From positions 2,478,501-2,542,500 of the forward strand of contig NZ_CP070506.1 of NCBI RefSeq assembly GCF_016925675.1: a stretch of DNA of 64,000 nucleotides. The letters run 5' to 3'. How positions within the stretch are numbered: the first letter of the stretch is position 1; each line of letters starts with the position of its first letter. The translations under genes and the position numbers were made by a program. The notes under the pieces were generated by a model. It made no database searches and was not told the origin of the DNA. It saw nothing but the letters and a program-made list of their open reading frames with translations. The stretch is from Pseudomonas hygromyciniae (lineage in GTDB: Bacteria > Pseudomonadota > Gammaproteobacteria > Pseudomonadales > Pseudomonadaceae). This document shows, piece after piece, positions 63,174 through 64,000 of the stretch.

Positions 63174-63760
63174 GGACCGCCGAGCAATACCGTGCCCAAC
63201 TGCAAGCACTGCTACCCGCTGGTCCTGCATGGGATCCGGAGCTGGTCCCCGAGGTCCGGCTGATTCTATCGGGGGTATCGCTGGAGTTTGCAAGGCTGGA
63301 GGGCAGGGCGTCGGACATGCTCAATGAGATGGACCTGGGTGGTGTGAGCGAGTTGGTGCCCGACTGGGAAAAGGTAATGGGTCTGCCAGACGAATGCCTG
63401 GGTCCGAATCCAGCGTTTGAGGATCGGCGCCTGGCGGTTCGCCGGCGTTTGGTGGAGGTCGGTGGACAGAGCCGTGCGTACTTCATTGAGATCGCCGTTA
63501 GCCAGGGATACCCCGGCGCAACTATCACTGAATATCGAGCGCCCCGTATGGGGCGTTCTCGTTTTGGCGCTGCGCACTTCGGAACCTGGGGTGCCCAGTT
63601 TATTTGGGTGCTGAACACCGGTGGGCGTCAGCGTGCAGGCCGACGATTCGGCGCGAGCTTCTGGGGGGAGCGGTTCGGTACCAATCCAGGTGACGCGCTT
63701 GAGTGCCTGATCCGTAGGCCGGCGCCGGCGCACACCGTTGTGCATATCAATTACGACTGA
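63161..63760 (+). CDS. YmfQ/gp48 family tail protein (DUF2313)
   Basis: A 199-aa protein: EQYRAQLQALLPAGPAWDPE, then LVPDWEKVMGLPDECLGPNP and RRLVEVGGQSRAYFIEIAVS. This is the DUF2313 family placed before tail fibres in Mu-like modules. ATG 63161 is used; TTG 63155 is upstream. Confidence 0.92.
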   Translation: MAGLRTAEQYRAQLQALLPAGPAWDPELVPEVRLILSGVSLEFARLEGRASDMLNEMDLGGVSELVPDWEKVMGLPDECLGPNPAFEDRRLAVRRRLVEVGGQSRAYFIEIAVSQGYPGATITEYRAPRMGRSRFGAAHFGTWGAQFIWVLNTGGRQRAGRRFGASFWGERFGTNPGDALECLIRRPAPAHTVVHINYD

Positions 63761-63771
63761 GGGGTAAAACC

Positions 63772-64000
63772 GTGGATTTTCCGAAAAGTGTGCCCAGCGT
63801 TGGGTTGGTAGATGGCAAATTTATTGATGAGGACGCTCTGTCAGGCACTCCTGGATCGCTCATCCCTTCTGCGTGGGGCAACGCAGTTACTTTAGAAATT
63901 TTAAATGTACTCCAGGCGGCAGGTCTGGTTCCAGACGAGGATGACAACGCCCAGCTCTTGGCCGCTATTTCGAGTCTTGTCGAGGGCGTGGCGCTTGAGT
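63772..64000 (+). CDS. Tail fibre protein, N-terminal part (runs off window)
   Basis: GTG 63772 follows GAGGGG. The visible 76 codons begin VDFPKSVPSVGLVDGKFIDE, then GTPGSLIPSAWGNAV and LNVLQAAGLVPDEDDNAQLL. This is the baseplate-proximal end of Pseudomonas prophage tail fibres. The host-binding end is outside the window. Confidence 0.85.
   Translation, partial: MDFPKSVPSVGLVDGKFIDEDALSGTPGSLIPSAWGNAVTLEILNVLQAAGLVPDEDDNAQLLAAISSLVEGVALE

Larger units (their letters stand above)
30601..64000. mobile_element. Prophage, left end at tRNA-Cys, continues beyond the window
   Basis: From the tRNA-Cys 3' end rightwards all genes are phage-type: integrase 31816-32880 pointing to the tRNA, repressor/Cro, replication, lysis, an HK97-type head, then a Mu-type contractile tail running off the right edge. 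The integrase plus tRNA arrangement suggests attL within 30570-30607. attR and the true core length cannot be seen. The 30880-31797 defence-like gene lies between tRNA and integrase, so it is inside the element if this att position is right. Confidence 0.85.

Overview
The window looks like a chromosome segment of a fluorescent-group Pseudomonas. Supporting signs are high GC with strong G/C third-position use, REP-type intergenic repeats with the core GAGCGGGCTTGCCCGC, a Pseudomonas-like acnB / DUF1289 / universal stress protein order, ANR-type boxes, and a pyocin-activator (PrtN) family gene in the prophage. Species assignment is an inference; no rRNA gene is present.
Host region, 1-30533. The left edge cuts the 3' part of a large RTX/TcdB-pore-domain toxin (Mcf/FitD-like), followed by a partner gene with a C-terminal nuclease-like D...ExK motif. 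Then come a minus-strand SDR plus phosphotransferase pair, a 2-hydroxyacid dehydrogenase, a serine-type permease (HAAAP), aconitase B, a DUF1289 protein, an ANR-box universal stress protein, miaE, an RstAB-like two-component pair and a MipA/OmpV-like porin. A nosRZDFYL cluster for nitrous oxide reduction follows, with an ANR/DNR box and a matching -10 upstream. An ACS-family MFS transporter and a periplasmic gamma-glutamyltransferase complete the host part. Intergenic gaps hold REP pairs and two copies of a 220-245 bp element with about 21-bp terminal inverted repeats. Each copy is flanked by its own 10-bp direct repeat and sits in the same position of a REP.
Prophage, about 30601 to beyond 64000. 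A prophage appears integrated in the 3' end of tRNA-Cys. Its order is AbiTii-like defence gene, integrase, DUF4224, C5 cytosine methyltransferase with an eight-repeat insert, a leftward early operon (DUF2303, PrtN-like, KilAC-like, dNMP kinase-like), an S24 repressor and Cro-like pair with visible operators, CII family, DksA/TraR zinc finger, and a primase-polymerase/helicase followed by an iteron-like repeat cluster. Next are a Q-like gene with a terminator, a reversed membrane moron, holin and HNH. The late genes join an HK97-type head (P27 terminase, portal, S49 protease, capsid) to a Mu-type contractile tail (sheath, tube, gp41-like chaperone with a -1 slippery site, tape measure, N, P, gp45-gp48, tail fibre). 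attR is outside the window.
Five genes are interrupted at homopolymer runs (G5, G5, G6, C7, A7). This pattern points to sequencing/assembly indels more than to decay.
The most novel-looking signals are three. First, the REP-targeting mobile element. Second, an identical 12-base motif presented in RNA-hairpin loops on both early prophage transcripts, in two cases with the start codon inside the stem. Third, the TGTTGGGT iteron cluster behind the replication gene.
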